DNA from: Prevotella sp.
GTDB lineage: Bacteria > Bacteroidota > Bacteroidia > Bacteroidales > Bacteroidaceae
Length of the DNA stretch: 64,000 nt
NCBI GenBank assembly: GCA_024682415.1
Contig: JAIKZG010000027.1
Coordinates: 21,263 to 85,262, forward strand
Reading direction: 5' to 3'
Made by a program: the position numbers and the translations under genes. Every line of letters starts with the position of its first letter. Within the stretch, counting starts at the first letter, position 1. The notes beneath the pieces were generated by a model. The model searched no databases. It had not been told where the DNA came from and worked only from the letters and a program-made list of their open reading frames with translations. Positions 14,901-23,394 of this stretch are shown one piece after another.

Positions 14901-16411
14901 TAATCTTCGATTTGAAAAATGTGAACCCAAAGGCTGCCATAAGCGTGAAACTCGTGGCGGAAAGCGGTATCGGCACTATCGCTGCCGGTGTGGCTAAGGC
15001 TAAGGCCGACTTGATAGTAATATCGGGCGCGGAGGGCGGCACGGGTGCTTCGCCTGCGTCGAGTATGCGCTTTGCCGGTATCTCTCCTGAGATAGGACTT
15101 AGCGAAACGCAGCAGACATTGGTGAAGAACGGACTGCGCGGATATGTGCGCCTACAGGCCGACGGACAGCTTAAGAGCGGACGCGACGTGATAATGATGG
15201 CTTTGCTCGGCGCAGAGGAATTCGGATTTGGCACGGCTGCGCTGATAGTGCTCGGCTGCGTGATGATGCGCAAATGTAATCTCAACACCTGCCCTATGGG
15301 CGTGGCTACGCAAGACCCTAAGCTGCGCAGCTTCTTCAGAGGAAAGGCTGATTATCTCGTAAACTATTTCACATTCCTCGCTCAGGAGGTGAGAGAGTAT
15401 TTGGCAGAGATGGGCTTCACAAAGCTTGATGACATAGTGGGGCATACGGAGCTGATTGTGCCAAAGAAGAACATTGATGGCAGCAAGGCTGCCACTCTTG
15501 ATTTCTCACGTCTGCTTCATCGTGAGGACAGCGCGTGCGCTTTGCATCACTCTAAGCAGCAGACGCACGCTCTTGATGATGTGCTCGACCAGCGTATCAT
15601 CAAAAACTCACAAAACGCTCTCGATGGCAGCGGTGAGGTAAATCTTGATTTCTCTATTCAGAACACTGATCGTGCCGTGGGCACAATGCTCAGCGGAGTG
15701 ATAGCCTCTCGCTATGGCGAAAAGGGACTGGCTGAGGACAGCATAAACGTGAAATTCCGTGGCTCGGCAGGTCAGAGCTTCGGAGCGTTCCTCGTGAAAG
15801 GCGTAAACTTCAAGCTTGAGGGCGAGGCTAACGACTATTTCGCCAAGGGACTGAGCGGTGGCAGAATATCAATTCTTCCTCCTATCCGTTCTAATTTCGC
15901 TGCCGAGGATAATGTTATAGCTGGCAACACTGGCTTATATGGCGCGACAAGCGGCGAGCTATACATTAACGGAAAGGTGGGCGAGCGTTTCGCTGTGCGC
16001 AATTCGGGCGCGATAGCAGTCATCGAGGGCACAGGCGACCACTGCTGTGAGTATATGACGGGCGGTCGTGTGGTAGTGCTTGGCGAGACAGGGCGCAACT
16101 TCGCTGCCGGCATGAGCGGTGGCGTGGCTTATGTGTGGGATAAGAACCACAACTTCGATTATTTCTGCAATATGGATATGGTGGAGATAAATCTCGTGGA
16201 GGAGAACTTCTATCGCAAGGAGCTTCATGAGCTTATTCGCCGACATTATCTCTACACAGGCTCAAAGATAGCGCGCGAGATGCTCGACAACTGGAACCGC
16301 TATGTGGATGATTTCATTCAGATAGTTCCGATAGAATATAAGAGCGTGTTGCAGGAAGAGCAGGTGAAGAAATTGCAGCAGAAGATAGCCGATATGCAGC
16401 GTGATTATTAA
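11942..16411 (+). CDS. gltB: Glutamate synthase large subunit
   Basis: A 1489-residue protein with the full GltB order. The N-terminal glutamine amidotransferase (class II) carries the catalytic-type Cys15 in HDACGVGM; a short propeptide of 14 residues would be removed. Next are the central domain and the FMN-binding synthase barrel (EGGTGASPASS region). The 3Fe-4S cysteine set is CVMMRKCNLNTC, and a C-terminal beta-helix ends the protein. It converts glutamine and 2-oxoglutarate to two glutamates with electrons passed from GltD. The gltD gene follows after 24 bp. Together with glnN, amt and PII in the next 7 kb it makes a nitrogen-assimilation block. Length is usual for the family. Confidence 0.97.
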   Translation: MGKGLYNAAYEHDACGVGMVVNIHGDKSHELVDNALKVLENMRHRGAEGADSKTGDGAGIMLQIPHEFILLHGIPVPEKGRYGTGLVFMPKDEKRQQEILTIVIEEIERRGLSLMHIRQVPTDGECIGEAAKSTEPDIKQLFVTGFRGDDLEKLERDLYIIRKKIERRVDDSDFYICSLSSRHIVYKGMLTSMQLRQYYPDLQNKYFTSGLALVHSRFSTNTFPTWSLAQPFRLLCHNGEINTIRGNRGWMKARESVLSSDVLGDISEISPIVQPDMSDSASLDNVLEFFIMSGMSLPQAMALLIPESFNDKNPISDELKAFYEYHSILMEPWDGPAAVLFSDGRYAGGMLDRNGLRPARYTITKDGMMVVASEVGVMDFDPSDVAEKGRLQPGKILMIDTHEGKIYYDGEIKEQLAKEHPYKKWLNTNRIQLEKIKSGRKVKNSVDDLYRHEVGFGFSAEDIDKTLIPMSTNGQEPTASMGNDTPLAVLSDRPQIFFNYFRQQFAQVTNPAIDSIRENLVMSLTEYIGRVGTGILNPDESNCKMVRLPHPILTNTQLDILCNIRYKGFNTVKLPITFECAKGEQGLRNRLDELCRQAEKSVDEGYNYIILSDRDVDEAHAAIPSLLAVSAVHHYLISVGKRVQTALIVESGEIREVMHAALLLGYGASAICPYMTYAVLDDLVNNHKIQENYETAEANYIKAVKKGLFKIMAKMGISTIRSYRGAKLFESIGLSESLLRTYFGTETSTIGGIGLKTIARDAIALHDKALDKKQPSFLKDDGLFHYRKDGIRHAWNPETIATLQLATRTGDYKKFKEYTNYVDNKTDAIFIRDFFDFKRNPISIDKVEPVEEIVKHFVTGAMSFGALSKEAHEAIALAMNKLGARSNTGEGGEDNERFHSDVDGISLSSKTKQVASGRFGVTAEYLVNAEEIQIKVAQGAKPGEGGQLPGFKVNEVIAKTRHSIPGISLISPPPHHDIYSIEDLAQLIFDLKNVNPKAAISVKLVAESGIGTIAAGVAKAKADLIVISGAEGGTGASPASSMRFAGISPEIGLSETQQTLVKNGLRGYVRLQADGQLKSGRDVIMMALLGAEEFGFGTAALIVLGCVMMRKCNLNTCPMGVATQDPKLRSFFRGKADYLVNYFTFLAQEVREYLAEMGFTKLDDIVGHTELIVPKKNIDGSKAATLDFSRLLHREDSACALHHSKQQTHALDDVLDQRIIKNSQNALDGSGEVNLDFSIQNTDRAVGTMLSGVIASRYGEKGLAEDSINVKFRGSAGQSFGAFLVKGVNFKLEGEANDYFAKGLSGGRISILPPIRSNFAAEDNVIAGNTGLYGATSGELYINGKVGERFAVRNSGAIAVIEGTGDHCCEYMTGGRVVVLGETGRNFAAGMSGGVAYVWDKNHNFDYFCNMDMVEINLVEENFYRKELHELIRRHYLYTGSKIAREMLDNWNRYVDDFIQIVPIEYKSVLQEEQVKKLQQKIADMQRDY

Positions 16412-16435
16412 GAATAAAAACAGTAGCATTTTAAT

Positions 16436-17779
16436 ATGGGAAATCCAAGAGCTTTTTTAGATATACCTCGTAAGGAGGCGGGCTATCGCCCTATCCACGA
16501 CCGCATACATGATTTCGGCGAAGTGGAACAGACTTTAAACAGTAACGACCGACGTTTGCAGGCGTCACGTTGCATGGATTGCGGTGTGCCGTTCTGCCAT
16601 TGGGCTTGTCCGCTGGGGAATAAGCCGCCTGAGTGGAACGACGCTCTATATAATGGCGACTGGCGCAAGGCTTACGAGCTGCTCACCGCCACAAACGACT
16701 TTCCTGAATTCACGGGGCGCATCTGTCCTGCTCTCTGCGAGAAGGCTTGTGTGCTCAATCGTATGTCGCACGAGCCTACCACCAATCGTGAGGATGAATG
16801 CGCTATTATTGAGCATGCCTTTGAGGAAGATTATGTGAAGGCAGCGCAGCCCGAGCGCAACGGCAAGCGTGTGCTTGTGGTAGGCGCAGGTCCAGCGGGG
16901 TTGGTGGCAGCCACTCGCCTTAACAGAATGGGATATGAGGTAGTGGTGTATGAGGCGCGAGAGAATGCCGGCGGACTGCTTAGATATGGCATTCCTAACT
17001 TCAAGCTCAACAAAGCTATCATCGACCGTCGTCTGCGACTGCTTCAACAGGAAGGAATAGTATTTGAATACAACAAGAAAGTGGATATTGAGAAGTTGCC
17101 CGAAGGCTTCGACGCTTACGTTATCGCTACAGGCACTCCCACTGCTCGTGATCTTTCCGCTCCGGGCAGAGAGCTGAAAGGCGTGTATTTCGCCCTCGAG
17201 CTGCTTTCGCAGCAGAATCGCGTGTTGGCAGGCATGGAGTTTTCTAAGGATGAGCTTATAAATGCCAAGGGCAAGGATGTGCTCGTGATAGGCGGTGGCG
17301 ATACCGGTTCCGACTGTATAGGCACGGCTCATCGCCAGGGATGCAAGAGCGTAACCCAGATAGAGATTATGCCTAAGCCTGTAGAGGGTCCGGAAGATCC
17401 TCGTAATCCGTGGCCGGCATGGCCTCGCACATTGAAAACCACTTCATCGCATGAGGAGGGCTGCACTCGTCGCTGGAATATCAACACTCTGGAGTTTCAA
17501 GGCAAGGGCGGCAAGCTCACTGGGGTGAAAGTGCAGCAGATAGACTGGAAGCCAAATCCCGAGGGCGGTCGTCCGCTTATGGTCGCTGCCGGCAAGCCTG
17601 AGGTTATCAAGGCTGATATGGTGCTTCTCGCCATGGGCTTCATTAAGCCTGAGCAGCCAAAGGTGGCAGCCAACGTGTTCTTCGCTGGCGATGCTGCAAG
17701 CGGAGCTTCTCTTGTGGTGCGTGCCATGGCAAGCGGCAGAGATGTGGCTGAAAAGGTAGACAATTATCTGATTAAATAA
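16436..17779 (+). CDS. gltD: Glutamate synthase small subunit
   Basis: A 447-residue FAD/NAD(P)H oxidoreductase that supplies electrons to GltB. It has the N-terminal cysteine clusters for 4Fe-4S centres (CMDCGVPFCHWACP and CPALCEKAC), the FAD-binding VVGAGPAGLVAATRL and the NAD(P)H-binding VIGGGDTGSDCIG. The C-terminal FAD-contact segment FFAGDAASGASLVVRAM completes it. It lies 24 bp behind gltB without an intervening promoter and is followed by a terminator at 17815. Nothing is missing relative to standard bacterial GltD. Confidence 0.97.
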   Translation: MGNPRAFLDIPRKEAGYRPIHDRIHDFGEVEQTLNSNDRRLQASRCMDCGVPFCHWACPLGNKPPEWNDALYNGDWRKAYELLTATNDFPEFTGRICPALCEKACVLNRMSHEPTTNREDECAIIEHAFEEDYVKAAQPERNGKRVLVVGAGPAGLVAATRLNRMGYEVVVYEARENAGGLLRYGIPNFKLNKAIIDRRLRLLQQEGIVFEYNKKVDIEKLPEGFDAYVIATGTPTARDLSAPGRELKGVYFALELLSQQNRVLAGMEFSKDELINAKGKDVLVIGGGDTGSDCIGTAHRQGCKSVTQIEIMPKPVEGPEDPRNPWPAWPRTLKTTSSHEEGCTRRWNINTLEFQGKGGKLTGVKVQQIDWKPNPEGGRPLMVAAGKPEVIKADMVLLAMGFIKPEQPKVAANVFFAGDAASGASLVVRAMASGRDVAEKVDNYLIK

Positions 17780-17814
17780 ATTAGCTTGTTTCCTTACATA
17801 GGGAAACAAAAAAT

Positions 17815-17866
17815 GTGCCGGAAGCTCTCCCAAGCGTGGAGAGTCTTTCGGCACTTTGCTGTTTTT
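17815..17866. terminator. Terminator between convergent gltD and amt
   Basis: GTGCCGGAA (17815-17823) pairs with TTTCGGCAC (17846-17854), and inside it CTCTCC pairs with GGAGAG, with TTTGCTGTTTTT following on the plus strand. A second small hairpin (GTTTCC/GGAAAC) precedes it at about 17788-17808. Confidence 0.8.
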
Positions 17867-17897
17867 GATATATAACTGTATATGGATAACTAAATCT

Positions 17898-19166
17898 CTA
17901 TGCTGAGAAGCAGCTTTCGCCATGCTCATAAATGTCGAGCCCTTCTTCCTCTACGCGGGCGTCTACACGGATGCCGCCTTTCTTTTTCAGCACATAAAAC
18001 ATTGTGAAGCCTGCCACGATAGTCCACGAGTCTATTACTATTATGCCAAACAGCTGCGCTCCGAAGAAACCCCAGCCAAAGCCGTAGAACAGACCGGCAG
18101 ATGTGGAAAACAGTCCTGTCATAAGTGTGCCGAGAATGCCGCATACGCCATGCACGGTGCTTGCGCCCACTGGGTCGTCGATGTGCAATTTCTTGTCGAT
18201 ATACTCAATGGAGAATGGAAGTATTGTGCCGCATACCAATCCGATGATTACCGCGCCAAGGGGAGAAACCACGTCGCATCCTGCTGTAATGCCTACCAAG
18301 CCTGCGAGCACACCGTTGAGCATGAGCGAGAACGACGGCTTGCCATATTTTCGCCATGTGATTAACATCGTGGCAGCTCCTCCTGCCACGGCAGAGAGAT
18401 TGGTGGTGAGCAGCACATGAGAAATTGCCAGGCGGTTTACCTCGCCCGAAGCGGCAAGCTGTGAGCCGGGATTGAAACCAAACCATCCAAGCCAAAGGAT
18501 AAACACGCCGAGGGCGGCAGCCATAAGATTATGTCCGGGAATAGCACGACTATTTCCGTCCTTAGTGTATTTGCCCAGACGCGGGCCGAGGAAGATAGCC
18601 CCGATAAACGCCAACACGCCACCTACGGAGTGTACTACGGCAGAGCCTGCGAAATCGTGAAAGGCTGTGCCGAACGTGCGCGTCATGAAGCTATCCTCAG
18701 CAGCGTTGCCGAGCCAGCCACCGCCCCATGTCCAATGACCTTCGATAGGGTAAATTAGTAATGATATAATGATAGAGTAGATGATATATCGTGAAAACTT
18801 GGTGCGCTCAGCCATTGCTCCCGAAACGATAGTCGCGCTCGTGGCGCAGAACACTGTCTGGAAAATGAGAAATCCCTCTACTGGCAGTCCCGATGGATGA
18901 TGGAAAAAGCTGAGGTCGCCGAAGTTTGGCATTCCCACAAAGCCCTCGCCACCGTTTCCAAACATCATGCCGAAGCCGAGAAACCAAAATAGCAATGAGC
19001 CTGCTATGAAGTCTACGAAGTTCTTATATAATATGTTGGCTGTGTTTTTACTGCGTGTGAATCCTGCTTCGCAGAGGGCAAATCCCGGCTGCATCCAAAA
19101 CACAAGCATGGCTGTAAACAGCATCCACATGGTGTCTATCGATGTTCCTAAATCTTCTGTTGTCAT
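17898..19166 (-). CDS. amt: Ammonium transporter
   Basis: A 422-residue multi-pass protein of the Amt/Rh family with eleven predicted membrane helices. Visible family marks are FWFLGFGMMFG, the WTWGGGWLG segment, the pore histidines in AGSAVVHSVGG and GASTVHGVCGILGT, and ILWLGWFGFNPGS. It conducts ammonium across the inner membrane and is normally gated by a PII protein. The PII gene lies 56 bp upstream in the same orientation, giving the glnK-amt arrangement common in bacteria, here with PII first. The C-terminal tail (VEEEGLDIYEHGESCFSA) is the usual cytoplasmic regulatory tail. Confidence 0.96.
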   Translation of the reverse strand: MTTEDLGTSIDTMWMLFTAMLVFWMQPGFALCEAGFTRSKNTANILYKNFVDFIAGSLLFWFLGFGMMFGNGGEGFVGMPNFGDLSFFHHPSGLPVEGFLIFQTVFCATSATIVSGAMAERTKFSRYIIYSIIISLLIYPIEGHWTWGGGWLGNAAEDSFMTRTFGTAFHDFAGSAVVHSVGGVLAFIGAIFLGPRLGKYTKDGNSRAIPGHNLMAAALGVFILWLGWFGFNPGSQLAASGEVNRLAISHVLLTTNLSAVAGGAATMLITWRKYGKPSFSLMLNGVLAGLVGITAGCDVVSPLGAVIIGLVCGTILPFSIEYIDKKLHIDDPVGASTVHGVCGILGTLMTGLFSTSAGLFYGFGWGFFGAQLFGIIVIDSWTIVAGFTMFYVLKKKGGIRVDARVEEEGLDIYEHGESCFSA

Positions 19167-19222
19167 AATATAAAAGTGTGTTTGTGTGTTGTCGTGTTGT
19201 TTCTTTTCGCGTAGGGAGATTG

Positions 19223-19579
19223 CTATTTCTCCTGCTCCGCGTTGTATAGAGCGATGTCGCCCCTTTCGCCAGTGCGTATGCGTATGGCGTCGTCTATTGG
19301 GATTACGAATATTCTGCCGTCGCCTATCTCGCCAGTGCGCGCTGCTTTCTGCACGGCTCTTATCGTCTTCTCCACGTTCTTCTCCCTTACCACAATGCTT
19401 ACAAGCACTCTCTCAATGCTGCTCGTGTCGTACATCACTCCGCGATAGATGCGCGCCTGTCGCATTTTGCCCTCTCCGCGCACGTCGTAGTAGGAAAACC
19501 ACTCAATGTCGGCGGCAATCAATGCCTCTTTCACTTCCTCAAACTTTGTCCTTCGGATTATGGCTTCGATTTTCTTCAT
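19223..19579 (-). CDS. PII nitrogen-regulatory protein (GlnB/GlnK family)
   Basis: A 118-residue protein opening with MKKIEAIIRRTKFEEVKEAL and ending in the PII signature TGEIGDGRIFVIPI followed by AIRIRTGE, the ATP/2-oxoglutarate-binding C-terminal motif. The T-loop region (RIYRGVMYDTSSIE) is shorter and different from E. coli GlnB. It has tyrosines in YRGVMY, but it cannot be decided here whether they are modified. PII trimers sense 2-oxoglutarate and ATP/ADP and gate the ammonium channel encoded next to them. Its own promoter is at 19694-19724, so PII and amt are likely co-transcribed. Confidence 0.94.
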   Translation of the reverse strand: MKKIEAIIRRTKFEEVKEALIAADIEWFSYYDVRGEGKMRQARIYRGVMYDTSSIERVLVSIVVREKNVEKTIRAVQKAARTGEIGDGRIFVIPIDDAIRIRTGERGDIALYNAEQEK

Positions 19580-19693
19580 AATCTTACCTTTCTTTTCTTT
19601 GTAATTACTGATGTTATTCTCTATAAATATACTTTTCTTGTCATAAGGAACATAAAATGCAGCTTTTATCTGTCATTTTGTTCTTTATGTTTG

Positions 19694-19724
19694 CAAAATT
19701 ACGGCAAAACGAAAGCGAAAGCAA
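19694..19724 (-). promoter_or_regulatory. Promoter of the PII-amt operon
   Basis: Minus strand: TTG at 19724-19722, 20 nt, TAATTTTG at 19701-19694. Start expected near 19687, leader about 108 nt. Confidence 0.72.
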
Positions 19725-19878
19725 TAAGATAATGCGATTTTGAATGATAATCTATGAATAAAACAGCAAATAGAAAGTTATAAGCAATATATTTCTTTCA
19801 ATCTGTAAGTAAAACGAATAAATAATCTTTCAGATTGTAAGCAATGGTGTTTTTCTTGAATGTAAGCGTCATAAAATA

Positions 19879-19909
19879 TTGCGATGGGCTTACTAAATGT
19901 CTATCTTTG
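19879..19909 (+). promoter_or_regulatory. Promoter of dapF
   Basis: TTG at 19879-19881, 20 nt, TATCTTTG at 19902-19909. It lies inside the upstream extension of the dapF reading frame and therefore rules out the longest possible start at 19844. Confidence 0.72.
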
Positions 19910-19927
19910 CAACGTGATAAAAACAAA

Positions 19928-20800
19928 ATGATGCAGAATATGGGCAAAACATATAAAAATGAACATTTCGTTCACTTCACCAAGATGCACGGAGCAGGCA
20001 ATGATTATATATATGTAAATACATTAATATATGATATAGACTGCCCTGAGGAGTTCTCTCGCAGATGGAGCGCCGCTCATACCGGTATCGGCAGCGACGG
20101 ATTGGTGCTGATATGCAAGCCTACGGAGGGCGTGGACGCTGATTTCCGTATGCGCATATTCAATGCCGATGGTTCTGAGGCTATGATGTGTGGTAACGCG
20201 TCGCGCTGCATAGGCAAATATGTGTATGAGAAAGGACTGACACGGAGCACCGAGGTGAAGCTCGAAACTTTGTCGGGCATAAAGGTTCTGCGTCTTCATC
20301 TTGACTCTCGTGGCAAGGTGGAAAGCGTCACGGTGGATATGGGCGAGCCTTGTCTGCACCAGGCTGAGCAATATGACGAAAGCGTGGGCGGAAAAGTGAG
20401 TGCCGACGGCAGAGAGTTTGAGGGCACTTTCGTTTCTATGGGCAATCCTCATTTCGTAATCTTCGTAAATGATATCATAAATATAGATATTTCCTGTTAT
20501 GGAAAAGTATTAGAGAGAGATCCTGCTTTCCCTCAGCGTTGCAACATTGAGTTCGCTCAGGTTACGGCGCGGGGAAAGATAAGGACACGCGTCTGGGAAA
20601 GAGGCAGCGGCATTACGATGGCTTGCGGAACAGGAGCATGCGCCACGGCAGTGGCTGCCGCGTTTACTGGGCGAGGCGACAGACATAGCACGATATGTAT
20701 GGACGGAGGCGATTTGGATATAGAGTGGGGCGAAGATAATCATGTGTATATGACAGGGCCTGCGGAGTTCGCCTTCGAGGGCGATATCTCGCTCGATTAG
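19928..20800 (+). CDS. dapF: Diaminopimelate epimerase
   Basis: This enzyme converts LL- to meso-diaminopimelate for lysine and peptidoglycan. The protein shows [14 protein letters not shown] at the start, the first catalytic cysteine in MMCGNASRC, and the second in [20 protein letters not shown] lies between them. The reading frame is open from 19844, but a promoter at 19879-19909 sits inside that extension, so translation must begin at one of three in-frame ATGs (19928, 19931 or 19940); 19928 is given. It stands between nitrogen genes and is oriented toward glnN, 126 bp upstream of it. The length of about 290 residues is slightly above the family norm because of the short basic N-terminal extension. 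Confidence 0.94.
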   Translation: MMQNMGKTYKNEHFVHFTKMHGAGNDYIYVNTLIYDIDCPEEFSRRWSAAHTGIGSDGLVLICKPTEGVDADFRMRIFNADGSEAMMCGNASRCIGKYVYEKGLTRSTEVKLETLSGIKVLRLHLDSRGKVESVTVDMGEPCLHQAEQYDESVGGKVSADGREFEGTFVSMGNPHFVIFVNDIINIDISCYGKVLERDPAFPQRCNIEFAQVTARGKIRTRVWERGSGITMACGTGACATAVAAAFTGRGDRHSTICMDGGDLDIEWGEDNHVYMTGPAEFAFEGDISLD

Positions 20801-20926
20801 GATATTGACGACAACACAAACACAAAATACAAAAAAATCATAAAAAAATCGAGCTACTTATAAACTAAATCCATATTACATACGTTATAATAAAATAGAA
20901 ACATTCAATTAAAGTAAAAACAAAAC

Positions 20927-23116
20927 ATGGAGAATCTTAGATTTCAGGTTATTGCCGAGGCTTTCAAAAAGAAGCCTTTGGAAGTGGAAGCGCCTGTAGA
21001 GCGTCCTTCTGAGTATTTCGGCAAGAAAGTCTTCAACCGTGCAAAGATGTACAAATACCTGCCTGCCGACGTTTATCAGCAGCTCGTAGATGTAATCGAC
21101 AATGGAGCAACTCTCGATCGCTCTATCGCCAATGCCGTAGCAAAGGGCATGAAGCAATGGGCGGATGAGAACGGAGTTACCCACTACACGCACTGGTTCC
21201 AGCCTTTGACTGAAGGCACTGCTGAAAAGCATGACTCTTTCATAGAGCATGACGGTAAGGGCGGAATGATAGAGGAGTTTTCCGGAAAGTTGCTCGTTCA
21301 GCAAGAACCTGACGCATCTTCTTTCCCAAGCGGCGGTATCCGCAACACTTTCGAGGCGCGCGGATATTCAGCATGGGATCCTACATCTCCGGTTTTCATC
21401 ATAGACGATACTCTCTGTATCCCTACAATTTTCATTTCTTACACAGGCGAAGCTCTCGACTATAAAGCACCTCTTCTGCGCGCGCTTCACGCTGTGAACG
21501 TGGCTGCTACCGATGTGTGCCACTATTTCTATCCTGATGTAAAGAAAGTAACTACCAACCTCGGCTGGGAGCAGGAATATTTCCTTGTAGACGCTGATCT
21601 TTATTCTGCCCGTCCCGACCTTATGCTCACCGGCAGAACCCTTCTCGGTCACGACTCTGCGAAGAATCAGCAGATGGACGACCATTATTTCGGAACTATC
21701 CCTGAGCGTGTGCAGGCGTTTATGAAGGATTTGGAAATACAGGCTCTTGAGCTTGGCATTCCTTGCAAGACTCGCCACAACGAGGTTGCGCCTAACCAGT
21801 TTGAGCTCGCTCCAATCTTCGAAGAATGTAACTTAGCTATCGACCACAACATGCTCCTTATGTCGCTCATGAAGAAAGTGGCACGCAAGCATGGATTCCG
21901 TGTGCTGCTCCATGAGAAGCCTTTCGCAGGTATCAACGGTTCGGGTAAGCACAACAACTGGAGTCTTTCTACAGATACAGGCGTGCTTCTCCACGGCCCT
22001 GGCAAGACTAAGGAAGACGACCTCCGCTTCGTGACATTCGTAGTGGAAACCCTTATGGGCGTGTATCGCCACAACGGATTGCTCAAAGCTTCTATCATGA
22101 GCGCAACAAATGCTCACCGCCTTGGAGCTAACGAAGCACCTCCAGCAATCGTTTCTTCTTTCCTCGGAAAGCAGCTCAATGATATTCTCGACAAGATAGA
22201 ATCAAGCGATAAGGACGAGCTGTTTAAGATTGAGGGCAAGAAAGGCATGGCAATAGATATTCCTGAAATCCCTGACTTGCTCGTAGACAGCACCGACCGC
22301 AACCGCACCTCTCCATTCGCCTTCACCGGTAACCGCTTCGAGTTCCGTGCCGTAGGTTCTGAGGCTAACAGCGCAGCTGCTATGATTGTTCTCAACACTG
22401 CCGTTGCTGAAGCTCTCACCGAGTTTAAGAGCCGTGTAGACGCTCTTATCGCTAAGGGTCAGGACAAGATGAGCGCAATCATTGACATCCTTAGAGAAGA
22501 CATCAAGGCTTGCAAGCCTATCCGTTTCGAGGGCAACGGCTATTCTGACGAATGGGTGGAAGAAGCTAAGAAGCGTGGTCTCGACTGCGAAACTTCATGC
22601 CCAGTAATCTTCGATCAGTATCTCAAGGATGAGAGCGTGAGAATGTTTGAGAGCCAGGCTGTGCTCACCAAGAATGAACTTACCGCGCGCAACGAGGTGA
22701 AGTGGGGCACTTACACCAAGAAAATTCAGATTGAGGCTCGTGTATTTGGCGACCTCTGCATGAACCACATCATCCCTATCGCTACTCACTATCAGAGCCA
22801 GCTCGCCAAGGATGTGCAGAGCATGTATTCTATCTTCTCTGCCGACAAGGCCGACAAGCTCACCGAGCGCAACAAGAAAATCATTGAGGAGATAGCAGAG
22901 CGCACCCAGATTATAGAAACTGGCGTTGAGGCTCTTGTTGAAGCTCGCAAGGTGGCTAACAAGATTGAGGATGAGCGTGAGCGTGCCGTGGCTTATCACG
23001 ACACCGTAGAGCCTAAGCTCGACGAGATACGCTATCATTGCGATAAGCTTGAGCTTGTGGTTTCTGATGAGCTTTGGACATTGCCAAAGTATCGTGAGCT
23101 TCTGTTCATAAGATAA
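20927..23116 (+). CDS. glnN: Glutamine synthetase type III
   Basis: A 729-residue GSIII, the large-subunit glutamine synthetase found in Bacteroidota and cyanobacteria. It has the GSIII-specific N-terminus (RPSEYFGKKVFNRAKM), then GGIRNTFEARGYSAWDP, the metal-binding TNLGWEQEYFLVD, the ammonia/glutamate loop region CKTRHNEVAPNQFELAP, the ATP-side INGSGKHNNWSLSTD and the C-terminal helical region. It makes glutamine from glutamate and ammonium and so works with GltBD to form the GS-GOGAT cycle. It is monocistronic as far as can be seen: 126 bp separate it from dapF and a hairpin follows at 23138. No perfect promoter box is visible in the AT-rich upstream gap. Confidence 0.97.
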   Translation: MENLRFQVIAEAFKKKPLEVEAPVERPSEYFGKKVFNRAKMYKYLPADVYQQLVDVIDNGATLDRSIANAVAKGMKQWADENGVTHYTHWFQPLTEGTAEKHDSFIEHDGKGGMIEEFSGKLLVQQEPDASSFPSGGIRNTFEARGYSAWDPTSPVFIIDDTLCIPTIFISYTGEALDYKAPLLRALHAVNVAATDVCHYFYPDVKKVTTNLGWEQEYFLVDADLYSARPDLMLTGRTLLGHDSAKNQQMDDHYFGTIPERVQAFMKDLEIQALELGIPCKTRHNEVAPNQFELAPIFEECNLAIDHNMLLMSLMKKVARKHGFRVLLHEKPFAGINGSGKHNNWSLSTDTGVLLHGPGKTKEDDLRFVTFVVETLMGVYRHNGLLKASIMSATNAHRLGANEAPPAIVSSFLGKQLNDILDKIESSDKDELFKIEGKKGMAIDIPEIPDLLVDSTDRNRTSPFAFTGNRFEFRAVGSEANSAAAMIVLNTAVAEALTEFKSRVDALIAKGQDKMSAIIDILREDIKACKPIRFEGNGYSDEWVEEAKKRGLDCETSCPVIFDQYLKDESVRMFESQAVLTKNELTARNEVKWGTYTKKIQIEARVFGDLCMNHIIPIATHYQSQLAKDVQSMYSIFSADKADKLTERNKKIIEEIAERTQIIETGVEALVEARKVANKIEDERERAVAYHDTVEPKLDEIRYHCDKLELVVSDELWTLPKYRELLFIR

Positions 23117-23137
23117 TAATCGCGTATATGTAATATT

Positions 23138-23171
23138 ATTCCCGACGGGCGCGCATCCCCCTGTCGGGAAT
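23138..23171 (+). terminator. Hairpin after glnN
   Basis: ATTCCCGAC (23138-23146) pairs perfectly with GTCGGGAAT (23163-23171), 22 bp after the glnN stop. No strong T-run follows, so it may stabilise the 3' end while the next hairpin terminates. Confidence 0.6.
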
Positions 23172-23221
23172 ACAAAGAAATAAGGCAGCATGCTGCTTTT
23201 TTATTGGATGTTTTAAATTTA

Positions 23222-23272
23222 GAAGGGTACATTGGCTTCTTTTTTCGTGAAGTCCGTGTACCTTTCTTTTTT
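23222..23272 (+). terminator. Second terminator after glnN
   Basis: GAAGGGTACA pairs with TGTACCTTTC (one wobble), with an inner GGCTTC/GAAGTC stem, and ends in CTTTTTTG. Confidence 0.7.
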
Positions 23273-23394
23273 GTCCTGTTTTGCGGTATGATGGGCGTGG
23301 TATGTATCATCCAGCAAAGTTTTTGGAATATATGGTAAAGCTATTTTGGAGGTATTTATATAATTTTGGCAACTAAAATCGTAAACAATATAAT

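Noticed and set aside
17898..19579. Amt and PII as a single fused gene
   Set aside because: A 56-bp gap, separate start codons and stop codons are visible.
19844..19927. Longer dapF N-terminus starting at 19844
   Set aside because: A full promoter (19879-19909) lies within it and the extra residues do not resemble DapF.
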